Assembly: GCA_022885665.1 (NCBI GenBank)
Contig: JAGQDJ010000138.1
Location: 62,001 to 126,000 of the forward strand
Direction: 5' to 3'
Length of the DNA: 64,000 nt
Origin: Triops longicaudatus
Lineage: Eukaryota; Arthropoda; Branchiopoda; Notostraca; Triopsidae
The translations under genes were made by a program, and so were the position numbers. Each line of letters starts with the position of its first letter. The stretch's first letter is position 1. Below the pieces are notes generated by a model, which saw nothing but the letters and a program-made list of their open reading frames with translations, did no database searches and was not told where the DNA came from. Positions 52,201 through 63,664 of the stretch are shown here, piece after piece.

Positions 52201-52693
52201 TGCCTTTTTTGTTGAAATGAAAACTCATCATTGCACTGCTCAATCTTTCCAGTTTTTCTTTTTTCCTTCAATCAAATTGTGAAAAAAAAATCTTACTTGC
52301 GAAGCGAATGTAGAATGCCTTAACTGCACACAGAAGAAATGCCTTTCAAAAAATTTCTGGTGAAGATAGCAAAGTTTCAACTACTGGCCATATTTCTCTT
52401 GTTTCTACCTTGTGTCCTGTATTGCTCTTCAAAGATTTTGAATGTTTTTTTTTCAGTATTGGTTTCATTCCAGCCTCGACAGTCAAGGAGTCATATACTT
52501 GTTCACCACTTTCACTCTTTTTCCCCCCTTTTCTTTTAGTCTGTCACGCGCTTTCCTGACTCTTTTAGTAATGCGCGCCAAATTCCAACTCATCTTCACT
52601 TTTTCCGGTGACTTTTCAAACCATAATGTCGGAGAAAAAAAGGGACGGACCGCGCGAAATAAGAAAATAAAAGAAAATCTTGAGCAATCTTAC
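49291..52693. other. dystrophin intron e11-e12
   Basis: 3.4 kb. At 49,711-49,743 two motifs of the GCCATCTA / GCGCCAAGTGGCGG kind resemble the cluster at 32.6 kb. A basic minus-strand frame at 50,349-50,528 is noted in findings. The rest is AT-rich and unremarkable. Confidence 0.7.
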
Positions 52694-52792
52694 TTTCTGT
52701 TTTTCCAAGAGCTGCAAGATATCTTCCTCGTCGCCTACGACAGCAACTTGCTGTTTGAGCATGGTTTCAAGTAACGTCAGCCAATCCCGAAT
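52694..52792 (-). CDS. Dys: dystrophin exon e11: R20 helix A
   Basis: 33 codons, phase 0 to phase 0. IRDWLTLLETMLKQQ followed by VAVVGDEEDILQLLEKQK aligns residue by residue with the human R20 start (TDWLSLLDQVIKSQ, then a VGDLEDI segment). Acceptor TTTTTTAG, donor GTAAGA. It anchors the numbering of the following repeats to human R20 onwards. Confidence 0.95.
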
Positions 52793-53730
52793 CTAAAAAA
52801 AACACATGTAAACAGATCAAATCGAGCCATTGGCTTCTTTCGAGGAAATTTACGTAGCTCACATTGACCAAATGATACCACCTGAGACGACTGAATGAGA
52901 GCTTTTCACCAAACGATGAATTTAGATCGACTTCATTGAGAAAAATCGAAAAAGAAACAAACATTAAACCTATAATAAGTTCAATTTTGTTTGCTTAAGC
53001 AAATCAAAATAAAGAAATTCTTTCCGATCGCACGAATACTTGTAGTGTGTTTTATCCGTACTTTCTTACAACATGGCATGATTTCTTTCACAAAGTCTTT
53101 CTTTAAGATTCGTGGGATACTTTTAAACTGTTCCATTCGTGTTTACCTTGTTAATGGGTCCTTCACGTTTTTATTTAACTACTCAATTTACTGCGCTAAT
53201 AGGGTGCTTCATAAGAAGTTCGCTTTCAGGTCCGCATTTCATGTTTGTATTTTCTCTATAGGATGCTCCGATTATACTCACGTAATCATGCACGCAGTCT
53301 CTTATGCCTGGGTATTGAACCGATTTTCGACATGGAAGTGCGACCTACTCACTGTTTTACAAACATCTCATTTATGCCGCTCCCTTGTATGCGTATTCGG
53401 ACAATTCAGTTAAAGTTTCTTCCTATTATTATGGTTATTTAGCGCTCTTTTACAGCCAGAAATAACACATTTTTTGCGCCCTTTTAGAAAGTTTCATGCT
53501 CTTATGACGTGTTCTAGCAAACGGGTCTGCTACGTTCTGAATGCAGTTCTACAGAATAGTTTCCTGCATTTCGCACAATGAATAAAAAACAGTCTCGCAT
53601 AAGTAGTATTTCTTCTACATATACCTTTTTAGTCAGACGGATTATTCAACCGCCCCCTTCTTCCAAGAAGTTACAATCTCCCCGAGAAACGAGGGGCAAC
53701 AAATAAGAAATGACGAAAAAATGACGTTAC
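52793..53730. other. dystrophin intron e10-e11
   Basis: 938 nt. A 140-codon plus-strand frame (52,991-53,413) has no protein-like pattern and is taken as chance. Nothing else seen. Confidence 0.8.
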
Positions 53731-53918
53731 CTGCAAAATGGACTTATCCAGCGAGGCGACTAAACTGCCCGTGGCTAGCTGCGACGATCTTATACTGTTG
53801 GGTGTAGTAGGCGTGGAAGGAACACTGGTTCGGCTCAAACTGGGTGACGGAGTAGGTGTCAGAGGTGATGGGGATAGGGTCTGGAAGCTGGATAACGTTT
53901 GTTCCAACCCTTCCAAGC
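53731..53918 (-). CDS. Dys: dystrophin exon e10: Ser/Thr/Pro hinge (hinge 3 position)
   Basis: 188 nt; two leading bases complete Arg, then 62 codons in phase 0 at the end. After LEGLEQTLSSFQTL the peptide is low-complexity, with SPSPLTPTPSPSLSRTSVPS and TPTTPN, then ends SLVASLDKSILQ. The place, between an R19-like and an R20-like repeat, is that of hinge 3 of vertebrate dystrophin, a flexible proline-rich break in the rod. The composition, not the exact sequence, is what is conserved. Many Ser/Thr-Pro sites could be phosphorylated, which is inference. Confidence 0.9.
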
Positions 53919-54141
53919 CTGCACCACAAAGCAACCCACACAAAAATTAACCTCTTTTAAACCCCCACCTCCTAAAACGTTTCTAATACACCGCAAGAGG
54001 GTTTACGATTACACTTGCTCATTAAAACTGGCAAGCCCATTTACACGAATGTTCTGCTGCTACTCGAGGGCGAAAATCTCTCGGGGTTACAACGCCTTTC
54101 AGAAATAAAAAATAATAACAAAAAAAGGAAGTTCAACTTAC

Positions 54142-54310
54142 GCAACTTGGGCGAAGTGGCTGTAAGCTTAACGACAACCGTTTTCTGTTTTTGCAAATAA
54201 TCAATCTTGACTTGAATCTCGTAAGGCACGTGTGCGTTCACCAGCTTGCATCCGCTTTCCAGCTTCGAGTATTTGCTCACTACTTCTTGGATTTTATCGT
54301 TCTTGTTCAC
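54142..54310 (-). CDS. Dys: dystrophin exon e9: last repeat before hinge
   Basis: 169 nt, enters phase 0 and leaves one base (C) that forms Arg with e10. Starts VNKNDKIQEVVSKYSKLE and ends KTVVVKLTATSPKL. This is the position of human R19 helices B-C, but the Trp expected in helix C is absent and the end is Val/Thr-rich, so this repeat is divergent. Acceptor TTTTCAG, donor GTAAGT. Confidence 0.88.
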
Positions 54311-54525
54311 CTGAAAATGTAAATATGTGAGTATTTATTATCTCTGCGTCGACGAGCTAATGTTAAAGACTGATCTGAGCTGAATGGGAGGAAATTCAGC
54401 GACTTTTTTTAAGTGAACAAAACGAAAAAGAAAGCAAGAGAAGAAGGAAACCAAAGAGGATTGAAAGGAAAACATGTTGGAAGATTTAAATGTTCAGTGA
54501 GTATCGCAAAGCCATAAATTCTTAC

Positions 54526-54735
54526 GCTCGTGTCTTCCATGGCGCTATCGAGTAACTTGATAAACTTGTCCAGATCTTCGAGCTGCAAATCAATGGCCTC
54601 TCTGCGGCCCGCTAAGGCCCACTCCACTTGCTCGAGTTTATGAAGCAGTAAATCTATATCAGAAGATGCTTGCAGCTTGGTATCTCGTATTTTTCTCAAT
54701 CGTTGCTTGTTATCCGCCAATTCCTCTTCATAGTT
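54526..54735 (-). CDS. Dys: dystrophin exon e8: repeat helices B-C, next helix A
   Basis: 70 codons, phase 0 to phase 0, acceptor GATGTTAG and donor GTAAGA. The peptide starts NYEEELADNKQRLRKIRD, contains LEQVEWALAGRREAIDLQ and ends AMEDTS. The heptad pattern and the buried Trp fit a dystrophin repeat upstream of hinge 3 (about R18-R19 by order). Confidence 0.93.
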
Positions 54736-55681
54736 CTAACATCAAACACGAAGAAAACTAGATTAGAACTCCATTCCTCCTGACCCTCTTCGTGCACAAA
54801 GGTCGTTGGGATGTTTCTCCCTAGCTAAAACGGCCTTAAATAATCATACTTTATGGCACTAGGCTTTCAAAACGCACACTCCAATATCTCCGCAAAAGTT
54901 CGTGAAATTCTAAAACACGTGTATACTGTTTCGTCAATAGTCGAAAGCAAAGTTCAATGATGTTCACAACAAGCACATTCTACACGAAAATAAACTATTC
55001 TTCAAGCACAAAACTTCAGCTGCCCACAAATTGCAAAAAGGTAAAAATTGGTCATTTACTGCCAAACGAAACCTCCAAAGAACCTTCAGTTTAAGTAGCA
55101 AGAATTTTTTTACCGACTAATTGTTACCCAGACCTTTTTTTTTACTCCAAAGTCCCTTTATTTGAAAGAAGGGTGAGTACAGTTGAAATACTAACTTTTT
55201 CCAAGGTCTTTTGACGGTGTTTCAAAGAAAACCCAATTTACGCAAATTTTCGATAAATTATACATGTTTGGGAAGAAAGTCCTCACGAGAAGCGTAAAAA
55301 GAAATTAGTGGTAAAAGCGATCCGCACGCTGGAGCATAAAATTAACTAACTATTCTGAAACTTGGCGATGTAGTTACTTTCCATCAGGAGTTTAATTTCA
55401 ATTCTTCACGCAAATTAATTTGGACGCCCTGCACTCACATAAAGTCGTATTATAATCAATCCCTTATTGCTTCTCAGGTCCTGAAATTTTGCAGAAATAT
55501 AAAAACTATCCACTGCTTTTATATTTATTATTAGGCTTATTTCTACGATAATTATGAATGGACCAATAAGTTAAAAGGAAGAAATATGAACAAACAGAGG
55601 TGGTCATCCAAGGGTAAAAATATAATAAATACGAAAACTTGAATGATTCGCGTACGAATGAGTAGAAGTAGACAATATTAC
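54736..55681. other. dystrophin intron e7-e8
   Basis: 946 nt, AT-rich, no supported feature. Confidence 0.85.
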
Positions 55682-55826
55682 TTTAACAGCGTTAAGCTGA
55701 ACATGTAATGCATGTGCGTCGGCAGGATTGGCATGTGTTTCCAAACAATGTTGAACACGCGTGAGCCATGAATGTAAACCCAAAATCTCCGCAATCTCCG
55801 CTTTACTCAAGTCCGTTTGGTTGGTA
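55682..55826 (-). CDS. Dys: dystrophin exon e7: spectrin repeat helix A
   Basis: 145 nt; one leading base finishes a Ser codon, then 48 codons from TNQTDLSKAEIAEILGLHSW to HALHVQLNAVK, leaving in phase 0. LHSWLTRVQHCLETH is helix A. The acceptor follows a run of T and a (TTA)n microsatellite on the minus strand, so its polypyrimidine tract may vary in length between individuals. Confidence 0.9.
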
Positions 55827-55858
55827 CTGAAAAAAAAAAAATAATAATAATAATAAAA
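55827..55858. repeat. (AAT)n microsatellite and A-run at a splice acceptor
   Basis: On the plus strand a run of A is followed by repeated AAT. On the minus strand this is (TTA)n then T-run then CAG, so it forms the polypyrimidine tract of the e7 acceptor. Confidence 0.9.
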
Positions 55859-56127
55859 ACTACATTAACGTATGAATTAATAAACAGCATTATGCAGATA
55901 CGCAAGCACTAGTCGAGCACTAAATAGTCCAAAACTTAACGCTCTCCCCGGAAACTAATGAAAAGGAGAGCTTCTAGTCCTCTTATTGCGTCGAGCTAGA
56001 CGCATTATTGTATTATTCTAAAAAGATTTTCTTGAATTTCTAAAAGTATGTTCATATTGTCTGATCCCAAAGTCAATGAATTTAAATTGTTGGAGGCATC
56101 GAAAATCATGTTTATGCTTAGTTTTAC

Positions 56128-56271
56128 CTTTCCCGCGTTAGGGTCACCAAATTGTTTAAGACTTTCCAGCGTTTATTCAAACTTTCCATCTTTTCCCTCA
56201 ATAGATTTCCGTCTGCTGTCGCCGTTTGGCTCGCAATTTCTTTGCATGCGCTGATCAACGACGTCATCAAT
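56128..56271 (-). CDS. Dys: dystrophin exon e6: spectrin repeat helices B-C
   Basis: 144 nt with split codons on both sides (Thr from e5, Ser to e7). The peptide LMTSLISACKEIASQTA continues helix B and MESLNKRWKVLNNLVT is helix C with the conserved Trp. Acceptor CGTACAG, donor GTAAAA. Confidence 0.92.
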
Positions 56272-56377
56272 CTGTACGCACAATGAAAAAGAAACTGTTA
56301 CTTTTAAACATTCTTCAGTAATGATTCAACAATTTATTTGAGAACACGAAAAAAAATTTAAGAATGTAAAGGTTTAC

Positions 56378-56554
56378 GTTTTTTTCGCATGACACTGCTT
56401 TTCCAATTCTTTGACCCTTCTTTGCACTTCTTCCTTATCTGCACCTTGTAACGGCTTCTCCCTTAACGTGTCTTCGGTGCTTAGCAGCCAATCGTCCATA
56501 GTTTTCAAGTCGTGATGTACCTGCCGCCACTTTTCCGATGCATTTTCAGTGGAT
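56378..56554 (-). CDS. Dys: dystrophin exon e5: spectrin repeat helices A-B
   Basis: 177 nt giving 58 whole codons plus split codons at both ends. The segment ASEKWRQVHHDLKTMDDWLL matches the helix A signature of rod repeats (compare the human pattern of a Trp-containing helix A before the FVLW segment of R18). It ends CHAKK plus a Thr split with e6. Acceptor CTGTTAG, donor GTAAAC. Confidence 0.92.
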
Positions 56555-56623
56555 CTAACAGCAGTCTTATTTATAGCACTCTTTTTCTCTCTCTAGAAGA
56601 GAGAAATAAAAGATTTTTCTTAC

Positions 56624-56778
56624 CTCTGTTTTTCCCCAAAATTCTTTTGCAGGAGATTCCACTCTTCGTGCAATTTCTCCCAGACGCGTTTTACTTGCTC
56701 GGTATCTGGTAACGAAGCTTTATCATGCTCCAAGAGGTCCATTCCTTCGCGTACACTCTTCAACGCTGCTTTTATCGA
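56624..56778 (-). CDS. Dys: dystrophin exon e4: spectrin repeat helices B-C
   Basis: 155 nt, enters in phase 0 and leaves two bases (AG) that complete an Arg codon with e5. The peptide starts SIKAALKSVREGMDLLEH and contains KLHEEWNLLQKNFGEKQ, a clear helix C with Trp. Acceptor TTCTTAG, donor GTAAGA. Confidence 0.92.
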
Positions 56779-57260
56779 CTAAGAAATATCATGTCAGATT
56801 CGCACTTTTCTTTATTTTATCGTCAGCTTGTAATTAAAAATTATCCGACGTTTATAATCACAAACGGGCTGTTGATTCATTTCAGAAAAGATCTCGGAAT
56901 TTACTTTTCCAAGCTGTTCGTTACAAAATTGATCTCAGAAGTTAATTTCAAAGATATTTTATAGTGTCGGCATAGAATCTCGCCTATTGCCGCTATTTTA
57001 AAGAATTTGCCACTACACTATTTACCTGATAATAGCTATGACACTTAGTGTTCAAGTTTTTAGACACTGGAATTCATCTTCTCCCTAGAATATCTTTACA
57101 CAATTTACCTAATTTTCTATTAACTGTCCTAATCAGTAATAATAATTAAGAAATATTGCTGTAATAATTAAGAAATATTGCTGCATGATTTTAAAGATTA
57201 CACTTATCTATCTTAAAGATTATATGCGAATACTGAGTGTTTCTATCAGACGGTTCTCAC
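56779..57260. other. dystrophin intron e3-e4
   Basis: 482 nt, AT-rich; contains the tandem duplication at 57,140-57,183 and nothing else recognised. Confidence 0.85.
57140..57183. repeat. perfect tandem duplication, 22 nt x 2
   Basis: The unit TAATAATTAAGAAATATTGC plus TG occurs twice head to tail without mismatch, which points to a recent slip or duplication inside the intron. Confidence 0.9.
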
Positions 57261-57572
57261 TTTCAACGTTTCTTCTTGGTTAGAGAGTTGTTCAAAGTCC
57301 TTCAAGCATAATGGTGGGCTGTGGAGCTGTCGAGCGCAGGAGGAAACTGCCTCACGGAGTTTGTTAATTCGCGTCACCCAATCGGCGCCCATATTGTCTT
57401 CTTCCTGACGGCTCTGGTAAGATTGGAACTGTTTCTCAATGCGCTGCCACTGTAAATTAATGTTGGCCACTAGCGAGGCATGATCTTGGATGTGTTGCTG
57501 TTGCAAAGCGAGCGCAGTCTCGTTTAACGACCTAATGGCTGCTTGTTTAGATACAATCTCTGCTTCCAGTGC
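57261..57572 (-). CDS. Dys: dystrophin exon e3: repeat helices B-C and next helix A
   Basis: 104 codons, phase 0 to phase 0, acceptor TTTTGCAG and donor GTGAGA. Helix B starts ALEAEIVSKQAAIRSLNE, helix C holds NINLQWQRIEKQFQSYQ, and the next helix A holds GADWVTRINKLREAVSS. This is the longest rod exon of the window. The peptide is strongly amphipathic with Trp at the expected repeat positions. Confidence 0.93.
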
Positions 57573-59018
57573 CTGCAAAAAGACCAAAGAAAACAAAAAT
57601 TAAACCAAAAGGAAACACAAAGAGACACTTCCCACCTTTCTCAGTTACACGAACTTTTTACGTGTGAGAAAAAGAGGAAAAGTCAGTTAAATGGACACGA
57701 ATAAAATAACAAATACATTAATAGACGGAAAGAAAAACGCTTACAGGAAAATTATGTTATGACAACTTGTACGTTCGCTACTAAAAGGATCCCATAAATA
57801 ACAAAAACGATACAAGAGAACTTTGCTTTTTTTATTTCATTTGTGTCATAAATCCAGGTGCGACACCATTTTCATTGTCAAGATAAACTAAGCCTCTTAC
57901 ATCAGGGTAGCCTACGTACGGGACTATTCAGTAATTTCGAAGCCCTTGCAAGCGTCCCTTAGCTTTCTCTTCGAAACGGGTACTTTTACGCAATATCGCT
58001 GAAAAATTAACATCAGAATCACCACACAAAGATTTACGAAAAAAACGCTTGCAGGAGAACAGCGTTAAGGCCATTGTATATCCCTTTCTATCATTATGGG
58101 CACCTTACATGGAAAGTTCGCTGCATAAATTTGACCAAAGTCGCTCGATATTTGCCAAAAACTTCTGGACAGTAAAGTTACATTATTTGATAGCGTCTAG
58201 GGATAATTATACAGGTATTGTTACAAAGTACTTAGGTAAATCCTACGTGCTTTCACAAGTTTTCGCTACCTTTGACAGAAAAGAAAAGCACCTATTTTTT
58301 TCAACCATGCCATAGATATCTAAGATAAAGAATTTTTGGTGCAAAAATCTTTATAACTGATTAACGTTTTTGAAGCAAGCACAGTAAAAAATTCAAAACA
58401 ACGGCACGTAAACTCGTACTTGAGAAAAACTTATCATTTTTATCGCACATTTTACATTTGCTTCTATCAAACATAGTTTGTTTTACGCAAGATACTGTGG
58501 GGAGAATAACACAATATACTAAATTAACGTCAGGACATAATGTACATCACAGTTAAAATTCTGTGACGAAGTCCGCTGATGAAAAACTGAAGACTCGAAC
58601 CCGGATGTACGAGCCGTTAAGATCGGCAAAAAATACTTGTGTGACAAACGCTCTTTGCCTTTTCTACACTTGAGTGGAATTCTGTTCCAAGTGATTTAGT
58701 CTTACTTCTGGGCTCTACGGTGGAATATTAAAAACAATTTTAAGGAAAAGTTCGTAAATAAATGGACTGAAAAGCATGCGAAATATTACAACGCGCAATA
58801 GAACGCGATTCTCTTTTTCACGTGACATTTCATGTCGAACCTCGAAAATTAGGTCGTCTGTCAAAATATGGTACATTAGGATTTCGTTATACGATCTTCG
58901 CCGTATCACTTTTTTAATATCATAAAAACCTAGCCGTATATTGAAAGGGTTTTGGGGCATTTTTTTTAATGAATAAATTACGTATAATAACCCTTTCAGT
59001 CATGTATACACTTATTAC
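57573..59018. other. dystrophin intron e2-e3
   Basis: 1.4 kb, AT-rich. No repeat or frame that I can support beyond chance open frames. Confidence 0.75.
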
Positions 59019-59153
59019 CGAGAGTTGATTGGCGTCCGTCAAGCCCGATTCTAAGGCAGAAGCAACTTGGGTCATCCACTGCGTTAATTCCTCCGTTTGC
59101 TGAACGCAGTTTTGCAACAACGCTTCTTGCTGGGATGCACGCAATTTCCTCGC
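59019..59153 (-). CDS. Dys: dystrophin exon e2: end of one repeat, helix A of next
   Basis: 45 codons, phase 0 to phase 0, acceptor CTTTAG and donor GTAATA. The peptide begins ARKLRASQQEALLQN, finishing helix C from e1, then gives TEELTQWMTQVASALESG, a typical helix A with the conserved Trp of spectrin repeats. Coding composition stands out from the AT-rich intron on both sides. Confidence 0.88.
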
Positions 59154-62100
59154 CTAAAGCCAAGGCAAAAAAACAAAAGCAAAAAGCACATAATTAGAGA
59201 ATAGTCCATGCTTGTAGCATTCCTTATGGCTATCATTCTCACGCCCCCTCCATACGCCCCTCCCTAACTTTCCAAATTCCTCCCACATTTTTAATTTCTG
59301 CGTGTTCCCAGTTAAAAATAAACACCAGTGCATTGTGGACGCCTAACCATAACCCTTCTTTTAACTCTTCTCAATTGCGTCGAAAATCTTTTTACTTGCT
59401 CTAGCTCTAGCATACACGACATTTTCTCGCGATGGCGCGTATTTCTTAACTAAGGGAACCAGGAACACAACAAGAATACGTGCCCGCATGGCACTGTCAC
59501 CAGTTTTTCTCTTACAATCCGTCCTGCCCTCGCCAACGTGCCAAGGAATACTGATCTCCCTGGTCTTTGTCTTTCCTCCTTTTCAATTGGCCAGTTAACA
59601 AGTGCCAAATGTGCAAAAATCTCCCTTGAAATCTAGCTAATGATGCCTGGTTGCCTTATGTAACCCTGGAAGGCGTTTCGCCCACCCTAACATGCACATT
59701 CTGTCCCATCATGCCAGCCTTGTCTGATTGAGATCAAGAAAATCAGGCAAAGCGTGACAGGAGGCTGCGTGGTAAGCGGGAAAGGCAAAAATCAGTGTAA
59801 ACAGACGTAAAGCTGCGTGGCTGTCGCTACCACGAGCTAGACTTGCATTGGTGCGCGGTTTCCCACTCTACTTTTAGCAGTGCGAGGCCAGAACGCAAGA
59901 GTTTTGAAAAACAAACGAGGGTTAATAGGATGGTGGAATAGAAGCACAAGGGAAAGCTTCGCGGGGCAAAATGCCAAACAAGCTGAAGAAGCTATTTGTG
60001 GGCCAAATGCCCAAACGCCATTGTGGCAGGCGTTCTTTGACGTTCTTTTACGTTATTTTTTCGTTGAAGTCTCGTCACATGTACTATAAACAGAGCGACG
60101 GTAACAACGAAGCAAACCACAAGCTGTAAAGGACCTTCACCCAGGCCCAAATGACTATAAACTAACTTATACGCCTAATGAAACTGTCGTGTCCTTTCGC
60201 GCCATTTTGAATATAAAACGCTCCGAGTATGCCCGTTTGCACGAGACCGGTTTCCGATAAGGGCCACCAAGTTTTGAAAGCCGACACCAACTCCTACGCT
60301 TTCTCACATATTCCTTTTTTTAATAAATATTTTTCTAAAGTTCGAAATCTCCGTGGTGGGGAGAAGCTCGGTATCATCCCTTTCGGACATCTGTACATTT
60401 ATTGAGGTATGATATCAGACTGTTTTTTATTAAAAAATTTTCCTGAAAACAAACTTGTTTTTATCCCAATATATGAAGCTGTTATGTTCACATTCCTGAA
60501 TTTGACAAGCTTTCTTCTGTAGAAACTCACTGGTGCCTTGAACGCCAATGTTGGACGTCTTTTTTGCTTCGGACAGTGAAATGAACTGCTGTGATGACTA
60601 ACTTCAGCATAGCGTACAAGCTTCATGACAAGCTGCTCTGAATATCTTTGTGCTGAAATCAATGCACATGACACGAAACGGCGCATTTAGGACTTACCTT
60701 TGCTATTTGGGATTACACGAAAACCACAGATTTGATACATGAACACCACATTCGGTACTCATAGATACTTCCTGACTTCTCTGCCTAGACAGAAAATATA
60801 CCACATTTCTTTAATTGTGAAGAGAAGCTAAGGTCTCCAATCTTTGGAACTTTCTTTAGGTCTTTTAAAGCCGTTAATTAACGAACGCATCATGTGTGGA
60901 TTTTTTACATTCCACACATGAAAACTCCGTTTCACAAGCTGTATTTTTCACTATGTTTAACTGCAATTTGATAAAATCACTAAAATAGCCTTGCCTAGGC
61001 TTTCCTGCTATTTTCAGCCTACGCGGTACGCGGACTCATAGGCATGAGACAAACAACACTCGCTATTATCAAGCATACTTACAAGCTTTTCTGCAAACAC
61101 TTCAAAGATTAGTGATGAAAGAAAGGCGGTGAAATCTTCAAGGGTTATGACATCTTGATCCAAACTGAAATCTCAATTAATTCCAACTCAACAAGTTGCC
61201 CATAGAATTTTTCATTATTTTAACCCCTATCTCGATATTTTCGAGCAGTACACTGTTAAAAATTGTCCCTAATTAATGGTATAGACACCCCATCCTGGGT
61301 CCCGCGAATTTCAGTGTTCAAATTTCTCCCATTAAATGGTAAACTTTTATCTTAAAATAGCAAAAATTTCCCCATAAAAGTGGCGAAACTTTTAAAGAAT
61401 TTTCCCCATTTATTGGGCGAAAATTACACCCCAGAAATCGCCGGACCCAGGATAGGATTTCTGTACCACTAAACACAGGAGGATTTTTTTATAGTGTACT
61501 CTTGCTCAATGAGCATCCGTTTATATTTCACACGAAATAAGTTCATACCCACTATAAACAGGCCAAGTTGTGAGTCTTTGAAGGGTCAGAAAAATCCTAA
61601 GTCACACGCGAAGAGCACTAAGGTAAATTTGCGTTCCCTGTATTCATAATCCGTCCCTTACACACAGAAATTTCACGCAATTCTCGAAATACCCCACTTT
61701 TACGGAGAAACGTTTACAGAATGAGATTTCGAGCTGTTTATCTTCAACATTAACTAAACTCAACGAGGGCGAGGATTGTTGGAAAATTCTTGCGAATTTG
61801 TATCCCAGTTTCTGTGGTGTAGCCTGTGTAAATAAACAGTAAAACCTCCTCGAAAAGGAACAACAGCTCGTAAACACTACTTCTTTTCCGTGGTGCACTT
61901 CTTCGCGTTGCACTAACAAAAGAACACATGTACCCACAAGAAACTTGTACAACACACTGTGTTTCCGGGGGATGGGGTTAAAACGAGCCTCTTTTAGAAC
62001 GTACTCAACTCACGTTGTCACCTGGTTAGGGAGGCTTTTGGCACCGAACTGCTCTCTCAAAGAAAACTACTGCTCTGTAAAACCTAGCGGCCGTAACATT

Positions 62101-63493
62101 TTTGGCCCGGACGACCAAGACGCTCATCTGTTTCCGCGAGCCTGACTATTTCAAAGTAGAGAAACCCCACCACGAGTTTTTTCAGTCATAAATGAAGTCT
62201 GGCTTGCCAAGCTGAAGTTTGGATGAAAAACTTCAGTGTCTGTTTCCTTCGGATGCACACTGGTTCAGAACTCCCTACTGCGTCAACTAATCCCTTGCAA
62301 ACGTCGACTAGCATTTTCATCATCAAATGACGAAAAAAAATTACGTTACCGCGGTCCAAATTGTTTTATGTCCAACTTTCAAAAAATGGTGGCAGTAAGA
62401 AGACGATAGCAATAAAGGCCCCGCAGCCAGTGCTATTCAAATATTGGTAGTTACCCAAAACTGGGTAAAAGTGTTTCTTTGGAAAAAGGCGTATCTTACT
62501 AACTCAAATCGGACACACACAAAAATCCTGACATGCAATATTTGGCTAATACAGGGAAAAAATTACGAAGACTTGCTTTAAAGGTGGTCCAGATCTTTCT
62601 TGCAGTTGGATCTTAGGGAATTTTGGTCACGTCTCAATCATGATTTGATCTAATGAGTTTATAAGAACCCAGAAGAGTATTTTGAAAAATAAAAAAAATC
62701 CCCGAATTTATAATTAAGTTTAGACGATAAAAAATACTGAATAAAAACGTAAGAGAACAAATATCTATATATGTGTAGGTCGACAGATTTCCTCAAACGA
62801 CACGATTGATCTTTCCCTTTGAGTGAATCAACGACTCCTCGCTTAGCACTGATGTGGTTTGAATTTTAAAACGAAAGACTCGATCTGATCCTAATCGTTT
62901 GCAAGGTAATGTCAACGTCATTAGACATAACTGAAGATCAGACCAGACAATTATTTTCTTTCGTCTTTTTTTTTTTAAGGAAACACTACGAGCAAAGCAA
63001 AAAGGAAGGATGGATAGGGTGCAACACAGTACAGGCTTAAAGACTGTACACCAACGAAAGACGAGCGATTATCTCTACTGCAGTATTAGGCGTACGTTTC
63101 AGTAGTCAGTTTCCAACTTGAGACGTAAAACGCTGTTTTTTAAACTAACAAGTGCTCAGGAAAGCTGAAGATGATAATACACCAAACCAACCGCAAACCA
63201 AACTAACAAATGTGCTCAGTTCATATCAAAGAACTTATTTCTGACACCGCAGATCTACTGTTGGAAAAATGACACTTCCGCATGGTTTTCGCTTGAAAAC
63301 GATCAAGCTGATCTAACCTCAATCAAGACTACGAGTCTGCGTTGACATTTCTGAGTAGACCACTTCAGTGAACGAAGTCTGTGTCATAGCTGTCACGACC
63401 ATTTCCAGGTGAGTGTAAACTAGCCTTTGCATTCCCTTTCATTCTCCTTCGTGCACCAGGTTAATAAAGATGGAGTAATGGGTGGTAACTTAC
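59154..63493. other. dystrophin intron e1-e2
   Basis: 4.3 kb. Holds the MITE at 61,249-61,498. The part at 59,220-59,900 is more GC-rich and conserved-looking but has no frame I can support. A 95-codon minus-strand frame at 60,399-60,686 is not recognised. No further rod exon is needed to keep phase. Confidence 0.8.
61249..61498. mobile_element. MITE-like element with terminal inverted repeats and TA flanks
   Basis: The left end reads TACACTGTTAAAAATTG and the right end, on the other strand, TACACTATAAAAAAAT. About 40 bases inside, both ends carry CATCCTGGGTCC or TATCCTGGGTCC followed by GGCGATTTC-like sequence, so the arms pair imperfectly over some 65 nt. The flanking TA fits a TA target duplication. 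The core has three degenerate units of about 35 nt around TTTCCCCAT and CGAAACTTTT. There is no coding capacity, so it is non-autonomous. The superfamily is not certain. Confidence 0.72.
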
Positions 63494-63664
63494 TTCCCCT
63501 TCAGCTTTGAGATGAGCCCATGCTGCTCGTAACCGGCCAGTAGTGGCGTGGACCTCCAAAGCTTGTTGTAAATGTAAGCTTTGGACTTGCAAAACTAATG
63601 TGTCGCCTTTGCTAATCAAGGAGGCGACATCAGGTTCCAAACACGCCATTCCCAACTCCCAATC
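63494..63664 (-). CDS. Dys: dystrophin exon e1: spectrin repeat, helices B-C
   Basis: Codes 57 residues in phase 0 at both ends, between acceptor TTTTAG and donor GTAAGT. The peptide starts DWELGMACLEPDVAS and ends RAAWAHLKAEGE, the usual helix C pattern of a dystrophin repeat with a Trp in the middle. It is the 5'-most exon in the window; the preceding exon lies beyond 64,000. It reads directly into exon e2, where helix C continues. Confidence 0.88.

Larger units (their letters stand above)
1..63664 (-). other. Dys: dystrophin gene, 3' part (rod to C-terminal tail)
   Basis: Minus-strand gene running through the whole window; 32 exons of the long form are supported by GT-AG splice sites, continuous reading phase and alignment from memory to human dystrophin. 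In the family the protein sits under the plasma membrane of muscle and nerve, links F-actin (N-terminal part, outside this window) to beta-dystroglycan (WW-EF-ZZ) and carries dystrobrevin and syntrophins on its tail. Domain order seen here: several spectrin repeats, a Ser/Thr/Pro hinge, repeats matching R20-R24, WW, EF-hand region, ZZ zinc finger, coiled coil. About 1,811 codons of the long form lie here. The first exons are beyond 64,000 and the stop codon is beyond position 1. An internal promoter in the 25-kb intron probably makes a shorter isoform. Arthropod origin is inferred from fly-like tail motifs. Confidence 0.97.

Noticed and set aside
53671..53950. Plus-strand frame opposite the hinge exon
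   Set aside because: Complement of the Ser/Pro-rich exon e10; the minus strand is supported by phase on both sides.
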